Shown piece by piece: positions 25,760 to 34,773 of a DNA stretch of 64,000 bases. Source of the stretch: DATKRB01 sp963794215 (lineage in GTDB: Bacteria; Actinomycetota; Acidimicrobiia; Acidimicrobiales; RAAP-2); contig CAWCCQ010000001.1 in assembly GCA_963794215.1 (NCBI GenBank), positions 1,178,001 to 1,242,000 on the forward strand, given 5' to 3'. The number at the start of each line of letters is the position of its first letter. Position 1 is the stretch's first letter. The position numbers and the translations under genes were made by a program. The notes under the pieces were generated by a model that was not told the origin of the DNA, made no database searches, and saw nothing but the letters and a program-made list of their open reading frames with translations.

Positions 25760-27445
25760 TTGGCCGGCATCCACGGCGCGTGGATGCGGCGCCATCCGGG
25801 CCCCCGAAGGATTCCGGGAGATCCCCTAATCCTCAGTAGAGCGCCAGTCGCCTCGACGGAGCTGGCGCAGAGATTCGTGGACCAGCTCGTCGCCGAGGAG
25901 CCGTCGGTGCAACCCGAGGTCGATGCCGTGTGGGCCCTGACCGGGCTGAGGTCGCCGGACACCTGGGCTGCGGCCGGGAACAGTTCGTCGCCCCAACGAT
26001 CGGTCGGTCGCCTCGTCCTCGCCGCCTACGCCGCCCGCCGGCGGCTCGGATCGGCGTCAGATTGCGCTACTGGTACCTCCACCGAGGTGCCCGAGGCACC
26101 AAATCGGACGATCGCCCAGGCGATGAGCCCGGGGAATGGCCCGCTGACCCATCTGACTATTGTCCCAGGGGAACGGGGCGATGTCCCGGGCGAATCGGAA
26201 GGCGGTAACGGCGTACGGAGTCGGGCCGGCCTTCGACTCAGGATCACGGAGGCGACGCGCGACCAAGCCGTCGTCACCTCGGGTCAGCTCGGCACCGGGC
26301 TCGGAAACCTCCTCTTCGCGCTCATCGCGGCTCGGTTGTTGTTGCCCGGGCACTTTGCGCAACTGGCATCTTTCCTTGCCCTCTACACGTTGCTCGGCAT
26401 GCCCGGAGCGGGCATCAGCGCAGCCGCCGCTGTATCACCTAGCTCAGCTGCCCGGATCCGGCCATTCGTGCTGAGGGGCGGCGTCGTGATCGGGATCGCC
26501 ATCGCTTTCGGGTCACCCTGGGTGGGACCACTCCTTCGTCTCCCCATCTCGATGGTGGTCGTGCTCGGTCTTTCCATGCCGTCACTGGCGGGCGTCGCCC
26601 TTGAGCGTGGGCGCCTCTACGCCTCACGTGGACATGGACAACTCGTTGCCAGCCTGCTCGTCGAGCCTGCCATCCGTCTGACGATCGGGGTCCTATTGGC
26701 CACTGCTGCTGGCGCCGTGGGCGGTGCAGTGGGAGTCGCCATCGCCGGCTACGGCGCGCTCGAAATTCCGCGTCGCCACAAATCGCGTGGTGCGCTCTGG
26801 GCTGATGCCCCAGGGGCCTCGGCTCTCTCGCATCCTCGGACGCCTCGCAGCCCAAGTGGATCGACGGTCCGATGGACGGCTTTCGCGTTCCTGCTCGTCG
26901 CCGTCCTCCAGAACCAGGACCTCCTGATCGCCAACCGCCTGCTCTCACCGGCCCAAGCGGGTCAATTCGCGGTGCTGTCCACGCTCGGCGGTCTCTCCGC
27001 GTTCGCCACCTACACCATTCCCCTGGTCCTGCTGCCCCGCAGCAGAAGTGGCGGGAGAGGATCCCTGCTGCCGGCGCTGATCCTGACGACACTGTTGGGA
27101 GGCGGTGCGTTCGCGATAACGCTACTGGCCGCGCCCACGTTGGTGGTCTCTTTCTTCGGCGCCAAGTACAACGGGGTGGCGAAGGTGGCGCCGCTGTACA
27201 TGCTGGCGATGGCACTGCTCGGGATCTCGCGCGTGCTTGTAGCCCACGGGTGTGCCGGTTCAGGGTACCGGCGCGTCGCCCTATTGGCCGGCGTGGCGGC
27301 CGTGGTGCAGATGGTGACCATCCTCTGCTTCGGCCACGCCGTTCGCTCTGTAGCACTCTGCACGCTGACTGCTACAGCTGTGTTGGCGGCTTCTCTGACC
27401 CTGGCAACCATGATTCCGTGGGCACGTGCCGTCCGTCGGACGTAA
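25760..27445 (+). CDS. Polysaccharide flippase-like (MOP/Wzx) membrane protein with N-terminal extension
   Basis: From about residue 160 the protein has the twelve-helix layout of MOP-superfamily exporters: GQLGTGLGNLLFALIAARLLLPGHFAQLA at the first helices and LANRLLSPAQAGQFAVLSTL (here ANRLLSPAQAGQF) at the start of the second half. Such proteins flip lipid-linked sugars. The first 155 residues are not membrane-like and match nothing I know. The start is weak: TTG 25760. An ATG at 25744, in a different frame and just after the GT4 stop, opens another short frame, so a frameshift near 25.8 kb is possible. Convergent with the glycosidase gene, with only 19 nt between stops. Confidence 0.72.
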   Translation: MAGIHGAWMRRHPGPRRIPGDPLILSRAPVASTELAQRFVDQLVAEEPSVQPEVDAVWALTGLRSPDTWAAAGNSSSPQRSVGRLVLAAYAARRRLGSASDCATGTSTEVPEAPNRTIAQAMSPGNGPLTHLTIVPGERGDVPGESEGGNGVRSRAGLRLRITEATRDQAVVTSGQLGTGLGNLLFALIAARLLLPGHFAQLASFLALYTLLGMPGAGISAAAAVSPSSAARIRPFVLRGGVVIGIAIAFGSPWVGPLLRLPISMVVVLGLSMPSLAGVALERGRLYASRGHGQLVASLLVEPAIRLTIGVLLATAAGAVGGAVGVAIAGYGALEIPRRHKSRGALWADAPGASALSHPRTPRSPSGSTVRWTAFAFLLVAVLQNQDLLIANRLLSPAQAGQFAVLSTLGGLSAFATYTIPLVLLPRSRSGGRGSLLPALILTTLLGGGAFAITLLAAPTLVVSFFGAKYNGVAKVAPLYMLAMALLGISRVLVAHGCAGSGYRRVALLAGVAAVVQMVTILCFGHAVRSVALCTLTATAVLAASLTLATMIPWARAVRRT

Positions 27446-27464
27446 TCGCCCAACGCCACATTTA

Positions 27465-29012
27465 TCAGCCAGTGGCTCCGATGGTACCGAGCGCCGACAT
27501 GAAGGCGTCAGTCGGGCCGATGTCGGTGCTGCAACCGCTTTGGGCACTGGGCACCCAGTCCCAGGGAAGGACGCCACTGCTCCCCTGCGCGATCTGAGCG
27601 TCGATCTTGGAGACCAAGTCAGCGCTGCGCTGGGCATCGGTGAGACAACCCGTCCCCGTCCCGGCACCGATCCCCATCTCCCCGCCGATGATCGGCTTGC
27701 CGATACTCGCCGCCTCTTGGAGCCGGGTGGCCAGTCCGTTCCACTGGTCACCGGGCAGGTCGACGGTCGGGTCGCTGTAGTCGTGATACGAGAGCACGTC
27801 GATCCCCGGGCTCTCCGACACGTACACCCAGTCGGTGTTGATCGCGCCACACTGACCGTTCGACATCAGCCCGTCCTCCACCAGGTGGTTTGGATCGAGA
27901 GCATGGATCTCGCCACCCACCGTGTCGAAGAAGTACCGGAGGGCCTGGGCCGCCGCTGCTTCGTCGGGACAGGTCTGATGTCCCCCGCAATTGGTGGGCT
28001 CGTATTGGGGCGGACAGGTCGACGCCTCGGCTTCGGAGATCGGCTCCCACATGCCTAGGGCAGGTGAGTCCTTGTAGCGGTTGACGATCGCCTGCAGGTA
28101 GTCCCAATAAGACAAGGGGGTCGTCCCCTGGCCCAGGGCCGGATCGTTGTAGACCTGCATAAAGCCACCGTCGTACCAAGCGGGATCCTGCCAACGACCG
28201 CCATCGTCGCAGCCACCCCCCTGGCCCGCCAACACCGGGATCAGCCGCTGTCCGTACGCCGCGGCGGCAGCGAACACCCGGTCCAAGGGCGCCCAGTCGA
28301 TCTGTCCCGTGTTCACGTTCACGGCCGTCGTTCCCTGCCATGCCCAGAACCGGACCAAAGAGTTCGGCGGCAAGGACGCGAAGAACTGATCCAGCTGCTG
28401 GTTGCTCAACATCGCGCCGCAACCCGCATCGACACCCCAGTCCGTTGCGATCTCGTACGCGTTGACACCAATAGCCGTGTACGGCAGACCATCGAGAGTG
28501 AGGTGGGCGTCGCTGACACCAACATCCTCGGCAGCAGCGATCGATGGCAGCGGTGCGGTAGGAGGAACCGTCGTAGTTGGTGGCGGGCTGGTGACATGGG
28601 TTGTAGTGGGAGCCGGGCTGGTTGCGCGCGTCGGGCCAGACGCAGAGTTGTGCGTCGTCGGCACCGAACTCGTAACGTGGGTCGGGGTAGGGACCGTCGC
28701 GCTGATGTCTGGAAGTGACACGGAGGCCGTCGGCACAACGGTGGTGCTAGTTGCAGCGGTGATCGGAGTCGAGGGGAGCGTCCAGATTCCCGAGCTGGCA
28801 ATCAAGTGAGACAGAGCTGAGCTGTCGAACGGGGAACTCCACGCAGTGGGATACCCCTGAGCCGCAGAGGGAGCCGCGTCGTCGGATCCCGGGCCCGAGG
28901 AATCAACCACCATGACCAGAATCGGAAGTGCCAACGAGACGGCGCCAACCATGAACAGGAGCGGCGAACGATATGCGAAGAAGCGGCGAGGCCTGACGCC
29001 CATCCTCCGCAT
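27465..29012 (-). CDS. Secreted clan GH-A (GH5-like) glycosidase, copy 1
   Basis: ATG 29012 follows GGGAGG. A signal anchor (about 17-36) is followed by a Thr/Pro/Ser-rich linker to residue 165, then a (beta/alpha)8-type catalytic domain: LTLDGLPYTAIGVNAYE, VRFWAWQG, MWEPISEAEA and IIGGEMGIG. By alignment to the W-E-x-x-N-E-P pattern of mannanase-like GH5 enzymes, E327 is the likely acid/base and E445 the nucleophile; N is replaced by Ser. It probably cuts a beta-linked polysaccharide outside the cell. From residue 168 to near the C-terminus it is the same, at DNA level, as the next gene except for one residue (Ala/Val). It ends TIGATG, where the other copy ends NLAS. Confidence 0.78.
   Translation of the reverse strand: MRRMGVRPRRFFAYRSPLLFMVGAVSLALPILVMVVDSSGPGSDDAAPSAAQGYPTAWSSPFDSSALSHLIASSGIWTLPSTPITAATSTTVVPTASVSLPDISATVPTPTHVTSSVPTTHNSASGPTRATSPAPTTTHVTSPPPTTTVPPTAPLPSIAAAEDVGVSDAHLTLDGLPYTAIGVNAYEIATDWGVDAGCGAMLSNQQLDQFFASLPPNSLVRFWAWQGTTAVNVNTGQIDWAPLDRVFAAAAAYGQRLIPVLAGQGGGCDDGGRWQDPAWYDGGFMQVYNDPALGQGTTPLSYWDYLQAIVNRYKDSPALGMWEPISEAEASTCPPQYEPTNCGGHQTCPDEAAAAQALRYFFDTVGGEIHALDPNHLVEDGLMSNGQCGAINTDWVYVSESPGIDVLSYHDYSDPTVDLPGDQWNGLATRLQEAASIGKPIIGGEMGIGAGTGTGCLTDAQRSADLVSKIDAQIAQGSSGVLPWDWVPSAQSGCSTDIGPTDAFMSALGTIGATG
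27485..28510 (-). repeat. 1026-bp direct repeat, copy 1 (with 29262-30287)
   Basis: This stretch recurs at 29262-30287, offset 1777 bp. I find one difference, G at 28459 versus A at 30236 (Ala versus Val). The borders are sharp on both sides: before TACCGAGCG and after GTGGGCGT the sequences are unrelated. The repeat covers exactly the glycosidase domain and excludes the signal and linker. Confidence 0.95.
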
Positions 29013-29247
29013 TCCTCACCTCCCGTTGAATCCCGAGAAGAAAGGGCTGTCGGATCGCGCGCAGCTCGCCGTGCACTCAATTCGGCAGCCCGGCTCGCTC
29101 GGAGAGCTCCGTGGCTTTGCGTCCCGTCCTCGCGGACGGTTTGCCCGTTCGTCGACCCTCTGTCACTTCTTGAGGGTCTCCACATCGTACTGGCGTTTCC
29201 TACGATTTGGGTAATGTCCAGGCCATTGGGGTCGGGTATCCGGTAGG

Positions 29248-30894
29248 TCAGGAAGCCAAATTACCGAGCGCCGACATGAAGGCGTCAGTCGGGCCGATGT
29301 CGGTGCTGCAACCGCTTTGGGCACTGGGCACCCAGTCCCAGGGAAGGACGCCACTGCTCCCCTGCGCGATCTGAGCGTCGATCTTGGAGACCAAGTCAGC
29401 GCTGCGCTGGGCATCGGTGAGACAACCCGTCCCCGTCCCGGCACCGATCCCCATCTCCCCGCCGATGATCGGCTTGCCGATACTCGCCGCCTCTTGGAGC
29501 CGGGTGGCCAGTCCGTTCCACTGGTCACCGGGCAGGTCGACGGTCGGGTCGCTGTAGTCGTGATACGAGAGCACGTCGATCCCCGGGCTCTCCGACACGT
29601 ACACCCAGTCGGTGTTGATCGCGCCACACTGACCGTTCGACATCAGCCCGTCCTCCACCAGGTGGTTTGGATCGAGAGCATGGATCTCGCCACCCACCGT
29701 GTCGAAGAAGTACCGGAGGGCCTGGGCCGCCGCTGCTTCGTCGGGACAGGTCTGATGTCCCCCGCAATTGGTGGGCTCGTATTGGGGCGGACAGGTCGAC
29801 GCCTCGGCTTCGGAGATCGGCTCCCACATGCCTAGGGCAGGTGAGTCCTTGTAGCGGTTGACGATCGCCTGCAGGTAGTCCCAATAAGACAAGGGGGTCG
29901 TCCCCTGGCCCAGGGCCGGATCGTTGTAGACCTGCATAAAGCCACCGTCGTACCAAGCGGGATCCTGCCAACGACCGCCATCGTCGCAGCCACCCCCCTG
30001 GCCCGCCAACACCGGGATCAGCCGCTGTCCGTACGCCGCGGCGGCAGCGAACACCCGGTCCAAGGGCGCCCAGTCGATCTGTCCCGTGTTCACGTTCACG
30101 GCCGTCGTTCCCTGCCATGCCCAGAACCGGACCAAAGAGTTCGGCGGCAAGGACGCGAAGAACTGATCCAGCTGCTGGTTGCTCAACATCGCGCCGCAAC
30201 CCGCATCGACACCCCAGTCCGTTGCGATCTCGTACACGTTGACACCAATAGCCGTGTACGGCAGACCATCGAGAGTGAGGTGGGCGTTTCCAGTCGGGGT
30301 GTCTGCGTCACTGGCTTGGATCGTGGGCTCCGCCTCCAATGAACGGGGCGACACGAACCGAGGGAGCGAGGGGTTGTCGGAGGCGTCGGACGAAGGCGGC
30401 GCTGAGTCGGCTCCCCTAGCTGGGTCGGAGGTTGTCGTTGATGTGGTCGGTGGGGCCATGGGGAGTGATGACGGGGCGGACCATGGGTGCCCGACCGGAG
30501 CTGCGCGTTCGCTCTGGTCGTGGATCGGCTGAGTCGTTGCCCGGGTGACCGGCGAGGACCACGCCGACCCGGGCGTGGCGTCAATGGATACCCCACCCGA
30601 CACGGGGACCTGCCGGGTGGTCGTCGGGATGGTGGCTTGCCTGCCAGCCGAAGGGAGGGACACCGACGCGGACACGCCAGGAGCAGATCTCGAGGTGACG
30701 GGCGCGGATGCTCCCCGAGACGCCGAGAATTGTGGGGCGCTCGTCGGAACGGTCACACGGGTCTGCACTGGGGTCGCCGTCTCACTCACCAGCACCAAAC
30801 TCAATGCTCCTATGGCCATGATGGACGTCATCAGAGCTGCGGTGCGCGCCGGCTTGCTCTCTCGAAAAGAACGATCTGCAGGGCCTCTAGACAT
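29248..30894 (-). CDS. Secreted clan GH-A (GH5-like) glycosidase, copy 2
   Basis: ATG 30894 has an A/G-rich site (GAGGAGAAAGG) upstream. The first 220 residues are a signal anchor (SIMAIGALSLVLVSET region) and a Ser/Thr/Pro-rich linker unlike that of copy 1. The catalytic domain is the same as copy 1, with the W-E-P-I-S-E and GGEMG motifs, apart from one Val for Ala. The tandem arrangement (same strand, 235 nt between genes) with unrelated N-termini suggests that the domain was copied into a second secreted carrier, or was kept uniform by gene conversion. The two linkers may place the same activity at different distances from the membrane. Confidence 0.78.
   Translation of the reverse strand: MSRGPADRSFRESKPARTAALMTSIMAIGALSLVLVSETATPVQTRVTVPTSAPQFSASRGASAPVTSRSAPGVSASVSLPSAGRQATIPTTTRQVPVSGGVSIDATPGSAWSSPVTRATTQPIHDQSERAAPVGHPWSAPSSLPMAPPTTSTTTSDPARGADSAPPSSDASDNPSLPRFVSPRSLEAEPTIQASDADTPTGNAHLTLDGLPYTAIGVNVYEIATDWGVDAGCGAMLSNQQLDQFFASLPPNSLVRFWAWQGTTAVNVNTGQIDWAPLDRVFAAAAAYGQRLIPVLAGQGGGCDDGGRWQDPAWYDGGFMQVYNDPALGQGTTPLSYWDYLQAIVNRYKDSPALGMWEPISEAEASTCPPQYEPTNCGGHQTCPDEAAAAQALRYFFDTVGGEIHALDPNHLVEDGLMSNGQCGAINTDWVYVSESPGIDVLSYHDYSDPTVDLPGDQWNGLATRLQEAASIGKPIIGGEMGIGAGTGTGCLTDAQRSADLVSKIDAQIAQGSSGVLPWDWVPSAQSGCSTDIGPTDAFMSALGNLAS
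29262..30287 (-). repeat. 1026-bp direct repeat, copy 2 (with 27485-28510)
   Basis: Second copy of the glycosidase-domain repeat. Near-identity of third codon positions means the duplication or conversion is recent, and homologous recombination between copies would delete 1777 bp and fuse the two genes. Confidence 0.95.
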
Positions 30895-31163
30895 GGTCCA
30901 GCCTTTCTCCTCGGAGGAACCGGTCCGACGCGAAGGAGGACTGTCGCCACGTTTCCTTCCAACGTCAAGGCGGGCGCCGTGCGTGAGATCGATGTGTCGT
31001 GCTGCTCCCGATCGACGCTACCGGCTTGAGCGGTGGCGGAGGCGTACATCGTAGGCAGTCGTACCACGCTCGGAAGTTCGGGGTGCCTTCGTCATGCGTA
31101 GGCGGCAAAACAACCGCATCTCCGCCTCGCCTGGTAACGGAAGTACCGCAAGGATTACAGTCG

Positions 31164-31529
31164 ATGGCGGATCCGATGACAGCGAACCCGCAGCAGACCC
31201 GTCTCATCGTGACCTCTCGCCTGCTGGGCGAGCTGACGGCGCAACAGACGCAAATAGTGCGCTTGCTTCGTTCACTGAGGCTCGGACAAAGCAACCCGAG
31301 CGGCGATCAGCAGTGGAAGCCCCCTGGGAGAACGAACGGGCACAGGACCCCCTGCGCTGGGTCCGCAGCGGCAATGCCCGACGCCCGCGTTGTACTCGAG
31401 GTGGCTCTGCCCCATCCCACGAAGCGGGACTACAACTACTTCACGGAGCTCGAACGCCGCTTGGCTGAGCTTTCCGATCCGCCCGTACCTTCACCGGCTG
31501 GTGGGAAGCGTGCGAACGGGCACCAGTAG
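31164..31529 (+). CDS. Small hypothetical protein
   Basis: ATG 31164 has AAGGA nine nt upstream, which decides this start over a longer frame from 30999. The 121-residue product is soluble, with a helical N-terminal part (LIVTSRLLGELTAQQTQIVRLLRSL), a variable middle and a conserved-looking end VVLEVALPHPTKRDYNYFTELERRLAEL. No family recognised. Divergent from the glycosidase gene. Codon use is less biased than in the neighbours. Confidence 0.5.
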   Translation: MADPMTANPQQTRLIVTSRLLGELTAQQTQIVRLLRSLRLGQSNPSGDQQWKPPGRTNGHRTPCAGSAAAMPDARVVLEVALPHPTKRDYNYFTELERRLAELSDPPVPSPAGGKRANGHQ

Positions 31530-32049
31530 CACACAGGGCCTCGCACACGGCGACGCCACTTCGAAGCGGCCTGGATGTTCCGAACGTCTCCCACGCAAGT
31601 TGTCACCCGTAGTTCGCGAGGAGTTCATCCTGGGCCTGTTCGGGTGGGCCATTCCTCTGGGATCGCCGCCCCCTCGTCGACGAGGGATGTTGCGTTCAGC
31701 TGCTGGCTCCTGAGCGGAAGTTCGCGCATCGTTCGCACAGTTCAAAAAATTCCCTGCGACCATACTCACGCTCGCGGACCCGGTCAGGTCACAGTCGCGT
31801 CGCGCGTCTCAAAGACCGGCCAAGACGCGACTGCCGGTCACGCGGCCGTCACTGTTCAGCGGATCGGCAGCCACCGTTGCACTTTCCTGTGGCATCCCGA
31901 ACCAGCGTCAATCATTGACACGGAGGCCGCATGATGTGCGAACGCTGAGCAGGGCGGCCTTCGCTGGGCGATACGGGAGCATGCATGACCCTTGGTCGCC
32001 GCACGGAGCACTTGATGGCGGCGGCAGGACTCGCCTGCACGCGCCGGTC

Positions 32050-32530
32050 GGACCGTGGTCTTCGACCGCAACGACGCGACGCTCGACACGCTCGATGCTG
32101 ATTCGCCCACGCCGTGGAGTCGGCGTCATGCGTGTTCTACTCGCCGCCGGCGGGGTTCGGGTTGTCGGCCATCGGTACTGACGGTGCCGCTGCCAGACCA
32201 ATGTTCAATTCGGGCCAACCAGGCGAGCTGCCTTATGTCGGTGGGGACAACCACATCCGTCTGGTCACCGAACTGCCGGTTCCCTCGGCGTCCTCCTGCG
32301 CACGGCCTTATGGCGTCGCAAGCGGCCAGAACGGGATTGCCGTCACCCACCTCTCAGACACCGCCGTTGACTCGCTCACGGGCACCATCGACGCCAGTAC
32401 GTCCCGGGACGAGAACCCCAACGGGAGCCCGCCAGAGTCAAGGTCGTCTTTGACTCGACCCGTGGCGGTACCGACCATACGCTCTGGACGCTCACCGATC
32501 TCACGTCGGGGACGCCGACTGCCACGCCCC
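32050..32530 (+). pseudogene. Decayed gene, protein-like segments in three frames
   Basis: Segments that read like one protein lie one after another in different frames: VVFDRNDATLDTLDADSPTPW (near 32052-32115), then CVFYSPPAGFGLSAIG, MFNSGQPGELPYVGGDN and GVASGQNGIAVTHLS (32130-32370), then VKVVFDSTRGGTDHTLWTLTDLTSG (about 32438-32515). No single frame covers them and there is no start with a ribosome site. I read it as a frameshifted remnant of a secreted or enzyme gene; family not recognised. The rest of 31530-32723 holds nothing I can support. Confidence 0.4.
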
Positions 32531-32723
32531 GTGGTCCAGCCAGGTGGGTTCGAGCGGTAACCGAGTGTCAGCACTCAGTTCACCGACAGGTCCCAAAGAG
32601 TTCATCTACTAGGTGTTTTCGCAGCGCGCCCGGTGGCGTATGGTCCGAATCTCGTGGCACGCTACGGAGGGAAATGCGACGAATGCAGCGGATAGACGCT
32701 GCCGAGGTCATGGTGGATCCGAG

Positions 32724-33683
32724 GTGACCACGACACCAACGTGGCCGCTTAGCAGTGGGCAGCCCCCACAGGGAGCACAGGCCTACGACCTGTCGAAGCT
32801 CCCCCCGCCTCCGCCACCAGGCGCCTTCACACCTCCCTCACCCCAAGGGGCGCCTCCCCCACCTCCTACGTCACTCTTCACTCCAGCGAAGGGGGCGCCT
32901 CCGCCTCCACCCACGTCTCTCTTGCCTCCCCCTCCCCCTCCGCAGGTGGCGCCTCCGCCGCCGCCTCAGGCCACAGTGCCAGAAAGCCCAGCCGTCCAAA
33001 CGGATATCCCGCGAGCTGGCCCTGCCCCCGGGGAGCTCGGAATCAAAGAGCGCCGGTCGTGGACAACCTGGCAGCTCGCGGCGTTCGGGCTGGCAGCACT
33101 GGTCCTCGGCATGGGTATCAACGCCTGGGCCGGCAACAGCAAGACCGCATCAGCCAATAGCAATCAGAGTGGCTACAAACTGCCACCGCCGGCTGCCGCC
33201 ACTGTGACCACTGTCGCCGGGGCCGCAGCATCGACGACAGCATCCACGGTGACATCAACAAAGTCGAAAGGCCGGAACGAGCCAGCGAAGAGCACCTTGG
33301 GATCGACAAACACGGTGACAAGCTCTACCGCAACGACCGCCGCGTCGGCAACCTCCACGACAGGTGCCGCCACTGGGCCAGTGACCGTCCTCCTTCCAGA
33401 GGATCAGGCCAGTGGGAACGCGACCACCGCGTCCTTCACGGTAGGCGGGGGTACGTGGAACATCGGTTGGGCCTATCAGTGCACACCGGCACCAGCGTCG
33501 GGTCCCGCCTTTCAGGTGTTCGTCGTGCCCGCAAACGGGACGCCGGGGTCGACGCCCGCCGTGACGGGAACAGCGGCATCGGGGCAGTCGGTGACCCCAC
33601 AAACGAGCACCGGCAGCCAGAAGCTCGTGATCGAAGCTCCGTCGGGCTGCCGATGGGTGGTCAAGGTCACCGGCATCGCCTGA
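32724..33683 (+). CDS. Proline-rich membrane protein with extracellular C-terminal domain
   Basis: GTG 32724 is the likely start; an in-frame ATG at 32613 would add sequence that does not look coding. Residues 15-95 are runs of Pro (PPPPPP repeated with Thr-Ser-Leu spacers). A single membrane helix follows (WQLAAFGLAALVLGMGINAW), then a Thr/Ser/Ala linker and a C-terminal domain of about 90 residues with two Cys (AYQCTPAP and PSGCRWVVKV), which probably form a disulfide. The final domain resembles small beta-sandwich secreted domains seen in many actinobacterial proteins. Function unknown; likely a surface or envelope protein. Confidence 0.65.
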   Translation: MTTTPTWPLSSGQPPQGAQAYDLSKLPPPPPPGAFTPPSPQGAPPPPPTSLFTPAKGAPPPPPTSLLPPPPPPQVAPPPPPQATVPESPAVQTDIPRAGPAPGELGIKERRSWTTWQLAAFGLAALVLGMGINAWAGNSKTASANSNQSGYKLPPPAAATVTTVAGAAASTTASTVTSTKSKGRNEPAKSTLGSTNTVTSSTATTAASATSTTGAATGPVTVLLPEDQASGNATTASFTVGGGTWNIGWAYQCTPAPASGPAFQVFVVPANGTPGSTPAVTGTAASGQSVTPQTSTGSQKLVIEAPSGCRWVVKVTGIA

Positions 33684-33716
33684 GCCCAAGCGTCCAGCTC
33701 GGAAGACTTGCATTTA

Positions 33717-34598
33717 CTACGTAGTAGTCGATGGCACAACCGGCTCCGATGACCTCCGGCGCCGACGACGAGCGAGCAGGATCATGCCCCCCATGGCTCC
33801 TGCTCCTGCTACCGGCAACAGCGTGGCCACCGGCGCCTCGGGCGTCACTGCCGGCGGCCCGCTCGTCACGTAGTCGGCGAAGCCGACCTGCGCGAACACA
33901 GAGCCCCCTGCCGGTGGATCCGAATTGACCCAGGTCGACCCCTGGTTGTGAGAGAACGCCAGGGTTTGGGCAGTCGATCCCGAATACTCGCACCACTCGA
34001 GGCCGCTACCGCCTTGACGTTCACCACCCGTCGGGCCTCCGAGCACGCCAACCGCGATGAAGAGCTTCTCGCCCGCTTTCACAGTCGGCGGCGTGTAGAA
34101 GTCGACTTCCGTCAGCTTGCGATCCGAGCAACCACGGTGGTTGGACACGGTGAGCGGTGACGCCACGATCTCCTGGCCCGGCAGCCCTTGGGGCGTGGCC
34201 GTCCAGAGCGACACCACGACGCTCGACGGTGTCTTACGATAATCGTGTGAGCCGAACCCGTAGTCTCCCGGGACGTCGGCCCTGTTCGGCTCGAGCGCCA
34301 AGTCCAACCCGGTCAGCTGCGTCCCCGATCCGATGGTGAGCTCGGCGGCCGCCCACCCACGAGGACCCAAGTTCACCGACGCTCCGGACGGTGCACCCAG
34401 TTCGGTGCTCACGTCTGGGGTTCCCGGTGGCGTGGCCGACCCCGGTGCACTCCCGGTCAGCCCCAGCACGGCGCCCGACAACGCGCCCAACGCGAGCGCT
34501 CGGGGAACGAGCGCGCCCGTCGATGCCCAGAACGTGCGCCGAACGGTCGCGGCTACATTCACCCTCAGGCTTCCGCGCCTACGTCCAACGTCGTACAC
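33717..34598 (-). CDS. Secreted protein with TPExP exosortase-type tail
   Basis: The 293-residue product starts at GTG 34598 (GTG 34562 is possible, with GGAAG upstream). It has a signal peptide (RALALGALSGAVLGLTGSA), then a beta-rich domain with NLGPRGWAAAELTIGSG, FGSHDYRKTPSSVVVSLW and three Cys (NHRGCSDRK, GLEWCEYSG). The C-terminus is TPEAPVATLLP, a hydrophobic Gly/Ala/Met helix and RRRRRR (tail at 33717-33845). It matches the tail of the protein ending at 17434 at 13 of the first 20 positions or so, although the rest of the two proteins is unrelated. That makes it a probable substrate of the exosortase. No domain family recognised. Confidence 0.7.
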   Translation of the reverse strand: MYDVGRRRGSLRVNVAATVRRTFWASTGALVPRALALGALSGAVLGLTGSAPGSATPPGTPDVSTELGAPSGASVNLGPRGWAAAELTIGSGTQLTGLDLALEPNRADVPGDYGFGSHDYRKTPSSVVVSLWTATPQGLPGQEIVASPLTVSNHRGCSDRKLTEVDFYTPPTVKAGEKLFIAVGVLGGPTGGERQGGSGLEWCEYSGSTAQTLAFSHNQGSTWVNSDPPAGGSVFAQVGFADYVTSGPPAVTPEAPVATLLPVAGAGAMGGMILLARRRRRRSSEPVVPSTTT

Positions 34599-34773
34599 GG
34601 CAGCAACAGTTAGCAGGCCCAGGTGAACAGCACGCGGCGCCAGGGTGAATTGTGCGCGATCGACCGTCAGTTCACAGCGATGTTGCCCAAGGTTTGCCTA
34701 CGCGAGACGGAGTCGTGGCGTGCCGTTCATCTCGCCTCCGTACCATGATCCTTGTGAACCAAGGAGCACACCA

